The notes under the pieces are model-generated. The model did not search any database and was not told the origin of the DNA. It saw only the letters and a list, made by a program, of their open reading frames with translations. Positions 6,281 to 6,588 of a DNA stretch of 6,588 nucleotides are shown in pieces (within the stretch, counting starts at the first letter, position 1; each line of letters opens with the position of its first letter). Source of the DNA: Cyanobacteriota bacterium (lineage in GTDB: Bacteria; Cyanobacteriota; Cyanobacteriia; Phormidesmidales; Phormidesmidaceae); contig JAIXUR010000442.1 of NCBI GenBank assembly GCA_027483425.1, positions 1-6,588 of the forward strand, given 5' to 3'. Made by a program: the position numbers and the translations under genes.

Positions 6281-6328
6281 GATCGGTCTTCTACAGATTT
6301 CTTGATGTCAAATGGGAAGGCACAATTA

Positions 6329-6357
6329 AATATAAAACCCTTGTAGGATGGGCAAAA
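6329..6357 (-). promoter_or_regulatory. Candidate promoter of the REC-kinase gene
   Basis: On the minus strand TATATT (6334-6329) is a fair -10 element. A weak TTTTGC (6357-6352) lies 17 bp upstream, or TTGCCC at a 15-bp spacing. The -35 region overlaps one arm of the palindromic element at 6343-6414, so insertion of that repeat may have supplied part of the promoter. This would leave a leader of roughly 40 nt before the ATG at 6280. Confidence 0.25.
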
Positions 6358-6414
6358 TATCGCGTGCCTATCGCCCCCACGATGGGCACAGGCCTTGCCC
6401 TTTGCCCATCCTAC
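6343..6414. repeat. 72-bp nested palindromic element (MITE-like)
   Basis: The outer arms are perfect 14-bp inverted repeats: GTAGGATGGGCAAA (6343-6356) and TTTGCCCATCCTAC (6401-6414). Inside, GTGCCTATCG (6364-6373) pairs with CGATGGGCAC (6380-6389), a 10-bp helix with one T.G wobble and a 6-nt CCCCCA loop. The whole can fold as a hairpin on a stalk in either strand. GTAGGATGGGCA-type repeats are, to my knowledge, widespread in cyanobacterial intergenic DNA. No transposase is encoded, so mobilisation would have to be in trans. The element stands immediately upstream of the putative REC-kinase promoter. Confidence 0.75.
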
Positions 6415-6472
6415 GTTTAATTACAACTACCCACTTATAGCAATCCTGCTTAAATTGTGAAAATTCCTAATG

Positions 6473-6509
6473 TAGGCGTCTCGCCTGCACAGGCAGGATG
6501 CCTGCCCTA
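6473..6509. repeat. Second intergenic hairpin repeat (GCCTGC/GGCAGG type)
   Basis: GGCAGG (6492-6497) and CCTGCC (6501-6506) form a 6-bp hairpin with an ATG loop. An alternative pairing joins GCCTG (6483-6487) to CAGGC (6490-6494), and TAGG (6473-6476) can close against CCTA (6506-6509). The motif TAGGCGTCTCGCCTGC is one I recall as a common dispersed repeat in cyanobacterial genomes. The 10-mer ACAGGCAGGA inside it (6489-6498) also occurs at 11-20 on the far left of the window. The preceding AT-rich stretch (6415-6472) holds no recognisable gene. Confidence 0.6.
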
Positions 6510-6512
6510 TCC

Positions 6513-6588
6513 TCAACCATAAATCAGATCGTTACAGCCTAGCAAGAGCATTGTTTCATCTCCACCTAGCGTTACCATTGCCGCCAAA
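6513..6588 (-). pseudogene. Possible degenerate RTX-like C-terminal remnant, cut by the window edge
   Basis: Reading leftward from the edge, one minus-strand frame starts FGGNGN and then soon stops. The adjacent frame is open from 6587 to a TGA at 6515-6513 and ends LGCNDLIYG. Both fragments resemble pieces of the RTX calcium-binding nonapeptide (GGxGxDxLx), as if a frameshift had separated them, with GGT to TGT giving Cys for Gly. The evidence is only about 24 codons, so this may be the end of an intact upstream gene in the second frame, a decayed remnant, or chance. Confidence 0.2.

Noticed and set aside
6306..6311. Perfect TTGACA -35 hexamer on the minus strand just upstream of the REC-kinase
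   Set aside because: No acceptable -10 element lies 16-19 bp downstream, and the start codon follows 25 bp after the hexamer.

Overview
This window looks like a cyanobacterial chromosome fragment. It has five exact HIP1 octamers (GCGATCGC at 424, 666, 2229, 4602 and 4771), many near-HIP1 sites, several hairpin-forming intergenic repeats, and a heptanucleotide tandem repeat like the STRRs of filamentous cyanobacteria. The kinase architectures are also cyanobacterial in style. I cannot name a genus; a Leptolyngbya-like filamentous cyanobacterium is only a guess.

All four convincing genes are on the minus strand, so the genetic order runs from right to left. First is a soluble REC-histidine kinase (6280-4805). 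After a 105-bp gap comes an exported NMT1/SsuA-like substrate-binding protein (4699-3641). Its stop codon overlaps the start of a membrane hybrid histidine kinase with HAMP, HisKA, HATPase and REC domains (3644-1410) by an ATGA. After a 72-bp gap comes an Old Yellow Enzyme-family alkene reductase (1337-258).

The flanks are repeat-rich. On the left (1-257) are two hairpins joined by a further inverted repeat, then six 7-nt tandem units just past the reductase stop. On the right (6281-6588) are a possible promoter, a 72-bp nested palindromic element, a second hairpin repeat, and at the edge a short degenerate minus-strand reading frame that faintly recalls RTX calcium-binding repeats. No RNA gene, CRISPR array or transposase is visible.

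The most interesting reading is a sensory cassette. The substrate-binding protein has no permease or ATPase beside it, yet it is translationally coupled to a two-transmembrane hybrid kinase with a periplasmic domain of about 140 residues. The simplest hypothesis is that it presents a ligand to that kinase, as LuxP does for LuxQ. The upstream REC-kinase could be the next relay step. No DNA-binding response regulator is in the window, so the output is unknown. The alkene reductase could be a co-transcribed target or just a neighbour.
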